From assembly GCF_000426865.1 (NCBI RefSeq), contig NZ_AUGE01000012.1:48420-112419 (forward strand): 64,000 nucleotides of DNA, in the 5' to 3' direction. Numbering within the stretch: position 1 is the first letter of the stretch; the number at the start of each line of letters is the position of its first letter. Source of the stretch: Citrifermentans bremense R1 (lineage in GTDB: Bacteria > Desulfobacterota > Desulfuromonadia > Geobacterales > Geobacteraceae). Under the pieces are notes generated by a model. That model was not told the origin of the DNA. It did no database searches and saw nothing but the letters and a program-made list of their open reading frames with translations. This document shows positions 54,486 to 63,862 of the stretch, in pieces. Made by a program: the position numbers and the translations under genes.

Positions 54486-55451
54486 TTACTGCTTTTCCTC
54501 CTGCGCCGCGGGGGGGGAGGCAGGCGGCGCAGGCTCCTGCGCCGGTTCCGGGGCGGACTGAGGTGCGGCTCCCTCCGGCGCGCCGGGTTTCGGCTCCTGC
54601 GCGTTCATCTCCTCCTGCGACAGGGGCTGCTCCGGGAGGGTAGCCGAAGTGTGGTTCGCCATCACCTCGACCTCTTTGATGCTCATATCGACCTTGCGCT
54701 GCATCCGTCCGACGTTCGGCGACTGCGCCAGCGCGGTGCGGTATTCCGCTTCGCTCAGAACACCCTTTTTGGCGAGAAGCCCCAGGATCATGTTGGAGCG
54801 CTTCAGCACCTTGCCCAGGTTCTTGTACGGGTTGTAGGCGACCCGGGGGCCCGGGAGCATGGCGGCCAGAAAGGCGCATTCGCGCGGGGTGAGGTTGGCC
54901 GGGGACTTGCCGAAGTAATAGCGCGCACCGTGACCGATGCCGTGCACCAGGGGGCCCAGCTCGATCACGTTCAGGTAAAGCTCGATGATCCTCCCCTTGG
55001 TCAGCTCCTGCTCCATCCTCTTCGCCAGGTACAGCTCCTTGGCCTTCCTGGTCAGGGTCTTCTCGCGGGACAGGAACAGGTTCTTGGCCACCTGCTGCGT
55101 GATGGTCGAGGCGCCGCGGGCGAAACTCTGCTTCTCCAGGTCGTACTTGATCGCTTCCTTGATCGCCTTGACGTCGATCCCTTCGTGCTTGTAGAAGGAA
55201 GCGTCCTCGGCGAGGATAACCGCCCACTTCATCTCGGAGGGTATCTGCGACAACGGGGTCCAGTAACGGTTCTTCGGGCCCACCACCAGCGGGTGGTAGT
55301 TACCCTGCCAGTCCTTCACCTGGATGGTCATGTTGAACTTCTTGTCTTTGAGCTCCGAAACCGGCGGCGTCATGGCCAGGGAGACCACCACGTAGATCAG
55401 GTAAACGGCAAGGACGATCCCGCCCCAGGTAAGGTATTTTTTCATCTTCAT
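54486..55451 (-). CDS. mtgA: Monofunctional peptidoglycan transglycosylase
   Basis: 321 residues: one N-terminal helix (about 6-27) and a GT51 domain with the catalytic EDASFYKHEG, GASTITQQVAKNLFLS and RKAKELYLAKRMEQELTKGRIIELYLN. No transpeptidase domain follows. It polymerises lipid II into glycan strands. The last 80 residues are Pro/Glu/Ala/Gln-rich and low-complexity, longer than usual MtgA. It starts 25 bases after pdxA. Confidence 0.9.
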   Translation of the reverse strand: MKMKKYLTWGGIVLAVYLIYVVVSLAMTPPVSELKDKKFNMTIQVKDWQGNYHPLVVGPKNRYWTPLSQIPSEMKWAVILAEDASFYKHEGIDVKAIKEAIKYDLEKQSFARGASTITQQVAKNLFLSREKTLTRKAKELYLAKRMEQELTKGRIIELYLNVIELGPLVHGIGHGARYYFGKSPANLTPRECAFLAAMLPGPRVAYNPYKNLGKVLKRSNMILGLLAKKGVLSEAEYRTALAQSPNVGRMQRKVDMSIKEVEVMANHTSATLPEQPLSQEEMNAQEPKPGAPEGAAPQSAPEPAQEPAPPASPPAAQEEKQ

Positions 55452-55476
55452 CAGATAATCCCGCCTCTCTTTTTTA

Positions 55477-56508
55477 CTATCGACAACCCTGCTGTGCCAT
55501 GCGTGCCGCCATCACCAGCGCGGCCTTCATGCTTTCCGCGCTCGCTTTCCCCGTCCCCGCGAGGTTGTAGGCGGTGCCGTGATCGACCGAGGTGCGGATG
55601 ATGGGAAGCCCCAGGGTCACGTTGACCCCGTCGTCGAAATGCAAAAGCTTCAAGGGGATCAACCCCTGGTCGTGGTACATGCAGACCACCGCGTCGTACC
55701 CACCTTTGGCGGCGAAATGGAACAGGGTGTCTGCGGAAACGGGGCCTGCCGCGTCGATGCCCGCTTCCCTCGCGGCAGCGACCGCAGGCGCGATGATCCG
55801 GGACTCCTCGTCGCCGAACATCCCCCCCTCGCCGCAGTGCGGGTTGAGGGCGAGGACGGCCAGGCGCGGCGCACGGCAGAACCAGCGGCTGAGGGCGTCG
55901 TGGGTGATCCTGATGGTGGATAGAACGCGGTCGAAGGTGATGAGTTCCGGCACCCGGGAAAGCGGCTCGTGGATGGTCACCAGCGTCACCCGCAGGCGCT
56001 CGCCGGCGAGCATCATCACCACCTCCGGAGTCCCGGTCAATTCCGCCAGAAGCTCCGTGTGCCCCGGATAGTCGTGCCCGGCGCTGTTCATCGATTCCTT
56101 GTTGATGGGGGCGGTGGCCATGGCCTGCACCGTCCCGTCCAGGCAGAGCCTGGCCGCTTCGCAGATGTAGCGGTAGCAGGCGTCCCCCCCGGCCGTGGTC
56201 GGGGCGCCGTAGGGGATTTCGTCGAGTTTCAGCCGTGACAGCTCGCGCAGGTAAAGGGTATGGGGGGACGCGTCGAGGGGGGGGAGCAGGTCGGGCGCGG
56301 ACGCTATGGCGAGCTTGACCCCCGCCACCGCTATGCCTCGCTCCATGGCGCCCCGGTCGCCTAGGACCAGCGGGCGGCAAAGCACCGTGATGGCCGGGTC
56401 GGCGAGCGCCGCCGCGATGATCTCCGGCCCGATGCCGCAGGGATCCCCCATGGTGACGGCTATTACTGGTTTATCCAAGATGCTCTCCTGTTCTTCGGGG
56501 CCGTCCAT
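55477..56508 (-). CDS. pdxA: 4-hydroxythreonine-4-phosphate dehydrogenase
   Basis: 343 residues of the PdxA family: AVTMGDPCGIGPEI at the start, PGHTELLAELTG, LALNPHCGEGGMFG and MYHDQGLIPLK, whose histidines bind the metal. It catalyses the oxidation in the pyridoxal-phosphate pathway. ATG 56508 has GAGGGGGT just before it. It is followed by mtgA in the same unit; the two have no known functional link. Confidence 0.95.
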   Translation of the reverse strand: MDGPEEQESILDKPVIAVTMGDPCGIGPEIIAAALADPAITVLCRPLVLGDRGAMERGIAVAGVKLAIASAPDLLPPLDASPHTLYLRELSRLKLDEIPYGAPTTAGGDACYRYICEAARLCLDGTVQAMATAPINKESMNSAGHDYPGHTELLAELTGTPEVVMMLAGERLRVTLVTIHEPLSRVPELITFDRVLSTIRITHDALSRWFCRAPRLAVLALNPHCGEGGMFGDEESRIIAPAVAAAREAGIDAAGPVSADTLFHFAAKGGYDAVVCMYHDQGLIPLKLLHFDDGVNVTLGLPIIRTSVDHGTAYNLAGTGKASAESMKAALVMAARMAQQGCR

Positions 56509-56511
56509 ACC

Positions 56512-56548
56512 CCCTCTCCCTCTGGGAGAGGGTTGGGGTGAGGGAGGT
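56512..56548. repeat. GC-rich REP-like palindrome
   Basis: CCCTCTCCCTCTGGGAGAGGG followed by TTGGGGTGAGGG. This combination is frequent in intergenic space of many GC-rich genomes. It lies between the lipoprotein gene and pdxA. Confidence 0.6.
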
Positions 56549-56571
56549 TTTGAAGGCAGCGCCGAACAAAC

Positions 56572-56596
56572 GAATAGGGGCCGTTGGGCCCCTATT
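56572..56596 (-). terminator. Hairpin after the lipoprotein gene
   Basis: Stem AATAGGGGCC/GGCCCCTATT on the minus strand, followed by CGTTTGTT. T-run weak, so termination is only moderately supported. Confidence 0.5.
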
Positions 56597-56624
56597 CCAT
56601 TGGTACCGGCAGTCGCGGGGACGC

Positions 56625-57362
56625 CTATTTCTTTGCCGTGTTCAGGGGGAGGCTGACCTTATGCACCTGCCCGGATTCACGTTCGCGCACCTGCAGCCTC
56701 AGCTCCTTGGCGCTGTTCGCCTCGCCCGGGAAGAAGAGGAAACCGTTGGCAAGAGCACCCGCAGGGATCGGCTTTCCTTCCAGCCCCTTGCTCCTCAGGT
56801 CGTCCGAGATGCGGTGCTCGCGCTCGCCGGAGGTCCCTTCCTGCGTCCCGCCGATCAGCGCGCCGCCGGCTGCGCCGAGTGCGACCCCTTTGCCCACCGC
56901 CTCGCCTACGCTCTTGCCGGAGGCGATGCCGATGGCGGTTGCCAGGATGCCGCCCGCAGCAGCGCCCAAAATCGCACCCTTACCGGCCCCCTTGCCGAAG
57001 AACGAGGCGAACTGGGTCGAGCTCTCCAGACGATCGAAGGCGGTATTGTTGGGGACCACGGGCCAATAGTTCCCCCCGTCGTCCACGAGGAAGGTCTGGC
57101 CGGAGATGAGCTCCAGGTTGTTCGCGCTTTTGTTGTCGAAAACCAGCATGACCGGAAGAAGTCCCGCTCCCTTGATGTCGAAGCCGAAAGCCTTCTCCGC
57201 CGAGTCGGCGTCGGGGTAAGCCTCGCCGCCCATGGAGACCCCGTTCACCTCGCGGTAATTGGTATATGCCTCGGGGGGGCGGAAGGAGACGTACTGGCTC
57301 TTGTACGAGGTGCATGCCGAGAAGAGCAGCATGGCGATCATGAGGACGCAAAGTTTTTTCAT
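56625..57362 (-). CDS. Lipoprotein with a glycine-zipper segment
   Basis: 245 residues with a lipobox (LLFSAC; Cys at about 17). A first domain is of unknown type; a glycine-rich hydrophobic stretch at about 120-175 (GKGAILGAAAGGILATAIG, GVALGAAGGALIGG) resembles a glycine zipper that could pass through the membrane. A C-terminal beta-rich domain follows (FLFFPGEANSAKELRLQV). Function unknown. AAGGAGG precedes the ATG. It lies between uvrD and pdxA on the same strand. Confidence 0.78.
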   Translation of the reverse strand: MKKLCVLMIAMLLFSACTSYKSQYVSFRPPEAYTNYREVNGVSMGGEAYPDADSAEKAFGFDIKGAGLLPVMLVFDNKSANNLELISGQTFLVDDGGNYWPVVPNNTAFDRLESSTQFASFFGKGAGKGAILGAAAGGILATAIGIASGKSVGEAVGKGVALGAAGGALIGGTQEGTSGEREHRISDDLRSKGLEGKPIPAGALANGFLFFPGEANSAKELRLQVRERESGQVHKVSLPLNTAKK

Positions 57363-57418
57363 GGGTGGGCCTCCTTGGACAGTCTCATTATAATGATGTT
57401 GCTACTATACTACCGTTA

Positions 57419-59614
57419 TCACGCACGCTCAAGCCCCGCGAAGCGGACCAGGAGCTTCTTCGGCCCTCCCAGCGAGTTGAACCAGACGATCACCTTCTGG
57501 TTGTCACCTTCCCCTTCGATCTTGCGGATGGTTCCGGGACCGAACTGGGCGTGGCGCACCTTCATGCCGAGGTAGATACCCTCGTCGTCCTCCGGCACCA
57601 TGCGCACCTCGTTGTCCTCTTCGGGCTCCATCTCCTCCTCGAAGAGCGAGGCTAAGTTGTGTGAGGGGAACTCGCGCTGCCGCGAAGGCTCCTGCCAGTT
57701 GTCGCCTGTGTCGAGGAGCTCCCGAGGTATGTCGGCTATGAACCTCGCCGGCGGGTTCATCTGCTCCTGCCCGAAGATGTGGCGCCGGCGCACGTTCAGG
57801 AGGAAGAGGCGCTTCTTGGCGCGGGTCATCCCCACGTAGCAGAGCCTGCGCTCCTCCTCCATCTGGGCCGGATCTTCCAGGGCCCGCACGTGGGGGAAAA
57901 GCCGCTCCTCCATGCCGATGATGAACACCAGCGGGAACTCCAGCCCCTTCGCGGAGTGGAGCGTCATAAGCGTCGCCGAAGATTTCTTCCCGTCACCTTC
58001 CTGCTCCAGGTCGCTCACCAGCGCCACCTGTTCCAGGAAGTCGGCCAGCCCCTTCTCGCCGGGGCCGCTCTCGTAGGCCTGCATGGCGGTCACCAGTTCC
58101 TGGAGGTTCTCGATCCGCTCCTGGGCCTCGTCGCTTCCCAGCGCCTTAAGCCTGGCGAAGTACCCCGACTCGTAGATGATGGTGGAGGTGAGTTCGGAAA
58201 GCGGCATCTGCTCCGCCTTCTCCTTGTAGCCGTCGATCTCCTGCGCGAAAGCGGCGGCCTTTCCCTTGGCGGCGGCGGATAAAAGCGGCCCGAAGGCCCC
58301 CTCCAGCATCGCGTCGTAAAGCGGTATCCCCTTTTCCGCGGCGAACTCGGAGAGGCGCTGCACCGTGGTGTTGCCGATGCCGCGCGGCGGCGTGTTGATG
58401 ATCCGCTTCAGGGCCACGTCGTCGGAGGGGTTGTCCAGCACCTTCAGGTAGGCGAGGATGTCCTTCACCTCGAGCCTGGCGTAGAAGCGGACGCCGCCCA
58501 CCATGTGGTAGGCGACACCTGCCGACACCATGGCGTCCTCGATGGCGCGGGACTGCGCGTTGGTGCGGTAGAAGACCGCCACCTCCGAGAGGTCCCCCCC
58601 CTCGTCGAGGAAGCGCTCCGTCTCGCGGCAGACCGTCCTGGCCTCCTCCCATTCGTTGGGGAGGGTGCGGTAGACGATGCGCTCGCCGTCGGGGTTGTCG
58701 GTCCAAAGGCGCTTCGGCTTTCTGCCGCGGTTTTTCTGCACCACGTTCCAGGCGCCGTCCAGGATGGTCTTGGTGGAGCGGTAGTTCTGCTCCAGCTTCA
58801 CCACCTTCACCCCGGGGAAATCCTTCTCGAATTCCAAAATGTTCCGTATGTCCGCGCCGCGCCAGCCGTAGATGGACTGGTCGTCGTCCCCGACCACGCA
58901 GAGGTTCTTCCTTTCCCCGGCCAGAAGCTGCACCAGGCGGTACTGCACCGGGTTCGTGTCCTGGTACTCGTCCACCATGATCCAGCGGTAGCGCTGCAGG
59001 TACTTCTCCCGCACCTCCTGGTGCTGTTCGAGCAGTTGCACGGCAAGGAGCAGCAGGTCGCCGAAGTCGACCGCGTTGCAGCGCTTGAGGCGTTCCTGGT
59101 AGCAGCGGTAGACCCGGGCCAGCGTGGCCTGGTAGGGGGAGTCCGTGGGGACGTCGTCCGGCGCGAGCCCCTGATTTTTGAACTCGTCCAGCGCCCCGGC
59201 GAGCGCCTTGGCCGGGTATCTCTTCTCGTCCAGGTTCAGCTCGGCGGCGCAATCCTTCAGGAGCTTTTCGCAGTCCTTGTCGTCGTAGATGGCGAAGTTG
59301 CTGTCGTATCCCAGGTGGCGGATCTCGCTTCTGAGGATCCTGGCGCAGGTGGAGTGGAAGGTGGAGATAAGCGGAAGCTCTCCGTCACCCAGCATGTGCG
59401 CCAGGCGCTCGCGCATCTCGCCCGCTGCCTTGTTGGTGAAGGTGACACCCAGGATCTGCCAGGCGGGGACCCCGCGTTCGTGGATCAGGTAGGCGATGCG
59501 GTGCACGATGACGCGGGTCTTGCCGGAGCCGGCCCCGGCGAGGACCAAAAGCGGTCCTTCCCCGTGGAGCACGGCCTCTTTTTGGGGAGGGTTCAGATTG
59601 TGGAGCAGTTTCAT
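57419..59614 (-). CDS. uvrD: UvrD/PcrA-type superfamily 1 DNA helicase
   Basis: 731 residues from ATG 59614 (AAGGA upstream); the frame extends further but reads into repeats. Walker A GAGSGKTRVI, DEYQDTNPVQ, DDDQSIYGWRG, QNYRSTKTI, TLHSAKGLEFP and VGMTRAKKRLFLL give all helicase motifs, and a C-terminal Tudor-like part (GMKVRHAQFGPGTIRKIEGE) is typical of PcrA. It unwinds DNA 3'-5' in repair and replication. Whether it is called uvrD or pcrA is a naming matter. Confidence 0.95.
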   Translation of the reverse strand: MKLLHNLNPPQKEAVLHGEGPLLVLAGAGSGKTRVIVHRIAYLIHERGVPAWQILGVTFTNKAAGEMRERLAHMLGDGELPLISTFHSTCARILRSEIRHLGYDSNFAIYDDKDCEKLLKDCAAELNLDEKRYPAKALAGALDEFKNQGLAPDDVPTDSPYQATLARVYRCYQERLKRCNAVDFGDLLLLAVQLLEQHQEVREKYLQRYRWIMVDEYQDTNPVQYRLVQLLAGERKNLCVVGDDDQSIYGWRGADIRNILEFEKDFPGVKVVKLEQNYRSTKTILDGAWNVVQKNRGRKPKRLWTDNPDGERIVYRTLPNEWEEARTVCRETERFLDEGGDLSEVAVFYRTNAQSRAIEDAMVSAGVAYHMVGGVRFYARLEVKDILAYLKVLDNPSDDVALKRIINTPPRGIGNTTVQRLSEFAAEKGIPLYDAMLEGAFGPLLSAAAKGKAAAFAQEIDGYKEKAEQMPLSELTSTIIYESGYFARLKALGSDEAQERIENLQELVTAMQAYESGPGEKGLADFLEQVALVSDLEQEGDGKKSSATLMTLHSAKGLEFPLVFIIGMEERLFPHVRALEDPAQMEEERRLCYVGMTRAKKRLFLLNVRRRHIFGQEQMNPPARFIADIPRELLDTGDNWQEPSRQREFPSHNLASLFEEEMEPEEDNEVRMVPEDDEGIYLGMKVRHAQFGPGTIRKIEGEGDNQKVIVWFNSLGGPKKLLVRFAGLERA

Positions 59615-59699
59615 GTCGTTCCTTGAAACCGGTGGCGCTGGAGGGGCCGCCGGTGCGAAAGCGGAATCTTTTATAGCACTTCGGTAGGGGGAGGTAAAC

Positions 59700-59935
59700 C
59701 TTAAAGGCGGAACACAGAGGACGCTGAGGTTCACGCAAAACCAAACCAAAACGTAAAAAGGCGGAACACAGAGGACTCAGAGGTTCACGGAGGTCACGGA
59801 GGTTAAGCAGGGAAAAAACAAACCAAAGCAAAGGCTCTCACCACAGAGGGACACAGAGGAAAACCTGGTTTAAACCTTCTTTTCGATTTCCTCTGTGCAG
59901 CCTCTGTGTCCTCCGTGTCCTCTGTGGCGAAGGTT
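59700..59935. repeat. Dispersed CACAGAGGAC repeats in inverted arrangement
   Basis: Copies of CGGAACACAGAGGAC and CCACAGAGGGACACAGAGG on one strand, followed by CCTCTGTGTCCTCCGTGTCC on the other, forming a long imperfect hairpin. No gene is seen in 59615-59947. Confidence 0.7.
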
Positions 59936-59947
59936 TTTGGTTTGATC

Positions 59948-60631
59948 TTACCTGGATTTTCCTTCCAGGTACCTGGCCAGGGCGGACTTCACTTCTTTGG
60001 GCATGAGGGCGAACTTCACGCCCAGCCCCTTGGGACGGAACACCATGCTTTCGCTGGTCCAAACGATCTTGCAGGGGGAGTCGATGACGGATCCATCAGG
60101 GAGGGTGAAGGTGAGGCTGACGATGTTGCCAGGCTGCCCGGGGAAATCGGTGACGACGAAGGCCCCTTCCGCCCCCAGATCGTGAAGGGAACAGGCGATA
60201 GGCTGGCCGCCCACGTTCAGCACGGCGCCGACGTCGCAGGGGATGCGGTGATCGCGCCGGTTGATCCCGGGGATGAACTCACGGGCGATCTCCAGGAACC
60301 GGTCTCTGCCGGCGGGCTTGGATAGGAAGTAGTTGCAACCGGCGGCAAGGCTCATCTCCTTGTCCTTGGCATCGGAACTGGAAGAGATGAGGACCACCGG
60401 GGTGCGGGCAAGCTCGGGATCGGACCTGATGGCGCTGCAGCATTGGGCGCCGTCCATCCTGGGCATCTGCAGATCCATGAAGATCAGGTCCGGCTTGCGG
60501 TTCTTCACGACCTCCAGGGCCTCGATACCGTCGCGCGCGGTCAGGAGGTCCACCTGCGCGTACTTGAAGAAATCCTTTTCTATTTCCAGGAACATCTGCA
60601 GGTCGTCAACCAGGAGGATGGTGTGGTTCAA
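59948..60631 (-). CDS. REC-PilZ protein
   Basis: 227 residues. The REC domain (about 1-120) has DD at the pocket, phosphoacceptor Asp in LIFMDLQMPR, and SKPAG. A PilZ domain follows with RRDHR (c-di-GMP-binding arginines) and DLGAEGA, where the usual Ser of D-x-S-x-x-G is Gly. It may couple phosphorylation to c-di-GMP binding. The output is unknown. It stands alone between two repeat blocks. Confidence 0.88.
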   Translation of the reverse strand: MNHTILLVDDLQMFLEIEKDFFKYAQVDLLTARDGIEALEVVKNRKPDLIFMDLQMPRMDGAQCCSAIRSDPELARTPVVLISSSSDAKDKEMSLAAGCNYFLSKPAGRDRFLEIAREFIPGINRRDHRIPCDVGAVLNVGGQPIACSLHDLGAEGAFVVTDFPGQPGNIVSLTFTLPDGSVIDSPCKIVWTSESMVFRPKGLGVKFALMPKEVKSALARYLEGKSR

Positions 60632-61016
60632 GCGCGTCTCCCTTCTCGGGTCGCGGGCGCCGAAGCGTTGCCGGTTGAATATAGTTCTCTTGTTCTTGGC
60701 TTTGTACCAACTGTATCAGTCCCAGCAGCAATCTGTATCAGATTGCGGGTCAATTTTCCGGTAAATGACAGCATCAGTCAAGGGCAAAACCTTTTTATTT
60801 CTTAAGGACCTTGGCGACGACTGCACTGACAGTAAACCCATCTCAATGCATGGCAGAGGGAGCTGTTAAACTTGGGTCGTGTCACTGACTGTGTGTTTGA
60901 TCAAAGCGGAACACAGAGGGCACGGAGGTCACAAAGGAAAATACTAAGGCTTTACACCTTTCAAGGATTTTAGATTTTCCTCTGTGTCCCTCTGTGCTCC
61001 TCTGTGGTGAACGATT
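60632..61016. other. Intergenic with CACAGAGG repeats
   Basis: The stretch 60901-61008 has CGGAACACAGAGGGCAC and a later reverse copy TTCCTCTGTGTCCCTCTGTG, so it can fold back on itself as at 59.7 kb. The part 60632-60900 shows nothing I recognise. Confidence 0.6.
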
Positions 61017-61952
61017 TTACGCCGCGTGCAGCGCCAGCAGGCGCTCCTTGATTGCACCGACTTCCTCCAGCGCGCCGGCGCTCAGGCGGGCCGGAGCCTG
61101 GTTCTCCCGGTCCGCACGCCTGATGCCGTCGCAAAAGGAGACGGTCCCCAACAACTGCCGCGCCGGGATCGCACCGCTTATCAGCAGACGGTCTTCCTCG
61201 TCGCGCACCTTGCTCCCCACCACGTAGACCTCTTCTATCCCCAGGTCTGCGGCGAGCTTCATGATCTGCTCCGCGGTCTGAATGCTCCTTTGCCCCGGCT
61301 CGACCACGACCACCAAGGCGTCGACCGACTCGGCCGTCCTGCGCCCCAGGTGCTCCAGCCCAGCCTCCATGTCCATGATCACCACCTCGTCCCGCTCCAG
61401 GAGGAGGTGCCCCATCAGGCGCTTGACCAGCGTGCTTTCGGGGCAGGCGCAGCCGCTCCCCCCCTGCTCGAAGGTCCCCATCCAGAGGAAGCGGACACCG
61501 TCGTGGGTGAGGCAGAAGCGCTCGGGGAGGTCGCTCACCTTGGGGTTCAGCTTGAAGAAGGAGCCGTACCCCCCGGAGGCGCCCGTGCGCTCCTCCGCAA
61601 GTTCCTTCATCCTTGCGACCGGTTGCAGCGCCCTGGCCGCCTCGGGCGATATGCCGAGCGCCTGGGCCAGGTTCGCGTCCGGGTCGGCGTCCACGGCGAG
61701 CACCCTCGCTCCGTCGTCGGCGAAGGCGCGTGCCAAAAGGCTTGCGAAGGTGGTCTTGCCGACGCCCCCCTTGCCGGTGACCGCTATCCTCAGGCCTCGC
61801 CGGGCTTCGAGAGGTGCAGCGTCGCTCCCCTGGGGGGTGGCGTGGTGGGGGTGGCCGTGATGCAGATTCTCATGGTGATGGTGATCGTGGTGCCGATGCT
61901 CGTGCTCATGATCCGTCCCGTGACTATGTTCGTGGTTGTGGTGTTCGCACAT
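61017..61952 (-). CDS. cooC: CooC-type nickel-insertion ATPase with His-rich N-terminus
   Basis: 311 residues. The first 37 are almost half histidine (MCEHHNHEHSHG onward). The rest is a MinD/ParA-type ATPase of the CooC family: deviant Walker A GKGGVGKTTFAS, AVDADPDANLAQALG, GCACPESTLVKRL with Cys at the CooC CxC position, and VIMDMEAGLEHLGRRTAE. CooC uses ATP to insert nickel into the CO dehydrogenase C-cluster. The His tail probably binds nickel as in CooJ or HypB. ATG 61952 lies two bases after cooS; an open frame extends further upstream inside cooS. Confidence 0.9.
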   Translation of the reverse strand: MCEHHNHEHSHGTDHEHEHRHHDHHHHENLHHGHPHHATPQGSDAAPLEARRGLRIAVTGKGGVGKTTFASLLARAFADDGARVLAVDADPDANLAQALGISPEAARALQPVARMKELAEERTGASGGYGSFFKLNPKVSDLPERFCLTHDGVRFLWMGTFEQGGSGCACPESTLVKRLMGHLLLERDEVVIMDMEAGLEHLGRRTAESVDALVVVVEPGQRSIQTAEQIMKLAADLGIEEVYVVGSKVRDEEDRLLISGAIPARQLLGTVSFCDGIRRADRENQAPARLSAGALEEVGAIKERLLALHAA

Positions 61953-61954
61953 GT

Positions 61955-63862
61955 TCAGATCCCCAGCCCTTTCCTGCGCTCGTCTATGACTTCCAGAAGC
62001 TTCTCCGCCGCCAGCTCGGGGTCTAGCTCGACCAGGAAATATCCGCCCAGAAGATCCTTGGCCGTCTGGGTCAGAAGCTCGGTCACCTGGGCCGATCCCG
62101 TCACCTGCGGCATGGTCCCCAGGTGGGTCGGGATGCCGAGCGCGACGCTCCAGGTCCCGATGGCCACGGCCTTCTCGGACATCGCCTCGGGTGCTGAGGC
62201 TACCAGCGGGAGCTTGTCCAGGTCGACCCCGAGCCGGTTGGCGACCGCGACCGCCACCTCCACCGCACGGCTGTTGTCCACGCAGGAACCCATGTGCAGT
62301 ACCAGCGGCAGGGGGCCGTTCAGCCCGGCCGAGGTGCCGATCGCCGTGAGCACCGCCTTCAGCGAGTCGCCGGCGTACTCGACCGTCGCCTCCTGGGTCA
62401 TCAACCCGTGCTTGGCGAAGGAACCCGCGCCGCATCCGGTGGCCAAGAGCAGGACGTTGTTTTTAGCCAGCTTTTTCGCCATGGTGACGAAGCTGCTGTC
62501 CTGGGCCACCTGGGTCGAGTTGCATCCGGCGAAAAGCGCTATGCCGCGGATGTTGCCGTTGGCGATGTTGTCGATGAGCGGCTGCAGCGGGTCTTCGGCG
62601 TTGAGGGTGGCGAGCGCTGCCACTACCGACTCCAGGCCAAAGCCGACGATGGCGGTCTGCTTGAAGTCCGGAATGTTGACCCTGCGCGGGTCGCGCCGCT
62701 TGTACGCTTCGATGGCCGTCTCCACGATCTGGCGCGCGTTCTCCAGGGCGGTCTCCTCCTTGAAGGAGACGTGGCTCGCGCCTTTGATCTTGTTCTCCTC
62801 CATGGTGGTGATGACGGCGGTGTGGAAGCAGGCGCCGATCTCCGCCACCGAAGGCATGATGCACTGCACGTCGACCACCATCGCGTCGACCGCGCCGGTC
62901 ACCAGCGCCAGTTCCTGCGAGAGGTAGTTGGCGGCGAGCGGTATGCCGTGGCGCACCATCACTTCGTTGCCGGTGCAGCAGATGCCGACGATGTTGATCC
63001 CCTCCTTCGCGCCCGCCTTCCTCGCTTCTTCGTCCATCTGCTGCGCCACCTCGCAGACCACCTCGCTTAGGAGCGGGTTGTGGCCGTGCACCGCGATGTT
63101 GACCGCGTCGGGCTTGATGACCCCCAAATTGGCGGCGGTCACCACCGGAGCGGGGATGCCGAAGAGGGCATCGGAGATCTCGGTGGCGAGGCACATGCCG
63201 TTGAAATCCGCCAGCGCCCCTTTGATTCCCCCCAGGATCAGGTTGACCGGGTCCGCGTCGCAGCCGACCAGGGTGCGTCCCATGATCTGGGTGATCACGG
63301 CATCGATGTTGTGCGGCACCACGTGCAGGGCCTGCAGGCGCTCCAGGCGCTCCTTGGTGAGCGTCGCCTCGATCCAGTTGCAGGGGGTGTCGTGGTCCTG
63401 GCTTTGGAAGTCCTCCAGGGTCGCCTTGGCCACCGCCGCGGCGACGGCCGGGATCTCCTCTCCCTCTGTGCAGATCTTGAGCTTCGCGGCAACGCGCAAG
63501 AGCTTCGCTTCGTCCCGGATCTGGTACGCGGATAGCCGTCCTTCCGCCACCCCCTGCAGTGCCAGCGCCACGTGCCTGCCGTGCTCGGAATGCCCGGCCG
63601 CGCCGGCGGCGATCATGCGGATCAGGTTACGGGCCACGATGGTGTCGGCATCCGCGCCGCAGATGCCGCGCTGCGGGCCGTCACCGAACGGGTCGATGCG
63701 GCAGGGCCCCTTCCAGCAGATGCGGCAGCAGACGCCCAGTTGGCCGAAGCCGCACTGCGGCTGCATGGCGCGGTGGCGGTCCCATACCGTGGAGATCCCT
63801 TCTTTCTTGGCGATCGGCAACAGCTCTGCCGCGGACGGATCGGTGGTGAGATTGAGGGTCAT
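61955..63862 (-). CDS. cooS: Anaerobic Ni-Fe carbon monoxide dehydrogenase
   Basis: 635 residues. The N-terminal cluster cysteines (CGFGQLGVCCRICWKGPC) hold the B and D Fe-S clusters. The C-cluster ligands can be seen in HGHNPLLSEV, GICCTGNEV, VQCIMPSV, FAGCNSTQV, TGCGAGSFAKHG and MGSCVDNSRA. It oxidises CO to CO2 reversibly. AGGAAGG precedes the ATG, which overlaps the stop of the ferredoxin gene by four bases. cooC follows. Electrons would pass to CooF. Confidence 0.95.
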   Translation of the reverse strand: MTLNLTTDPSAAELLPIAKKEGISTVWDRHRAMQPQCGFGQLGVCCRICWKGPCRIDPFGDGPQRGICGADADTIVARNLIRMIAAGAAGHSEHGRHVALALQGVAEGRLSAYQIRDEAKLLRVAAKLKICTEGEEIPAVAAAVAKATLEDFQSQDHDTPCNWIEATLTKERLERLQALHVVPHNIDAVITQIMGRTLVGCDADPVNLILGGIKGALADFNGMCLATEISDALFGIPAPVVTAANLGVIKPDAVNIAVHGHNPLLSEVVCEVAQQMDEEARKAGAKEGINIVGICCTGNEVMVRHGIPLAANYLSQELALVTGAVDAMVVDVQCIMPSVAEIGACFHTAVITTMEENKIKGASHVSFKEETALENARQIVETAIEAYKRRDPRRVNIPDFKQTAIVGFGLESVVAALATLNAEDPLQPLIDNIANGNIRGIALFAGCNSTQVAQDSSFVTMAKKLAKNNVLLLATGCGAGSFAKHGLMTQEATVEYAGDSLKAVLTAIGTSAGLNGPLPLVLHMGSCVDNSRAVEVAVAVANRLGVDLDKLPLVASAPEAMSEKAVAIGTWSVALGIPTHLGTMPQVTGSAQVTELLTQTAKDLLGGYFLVELDPELAAEKLLEVIDERRKGLGI

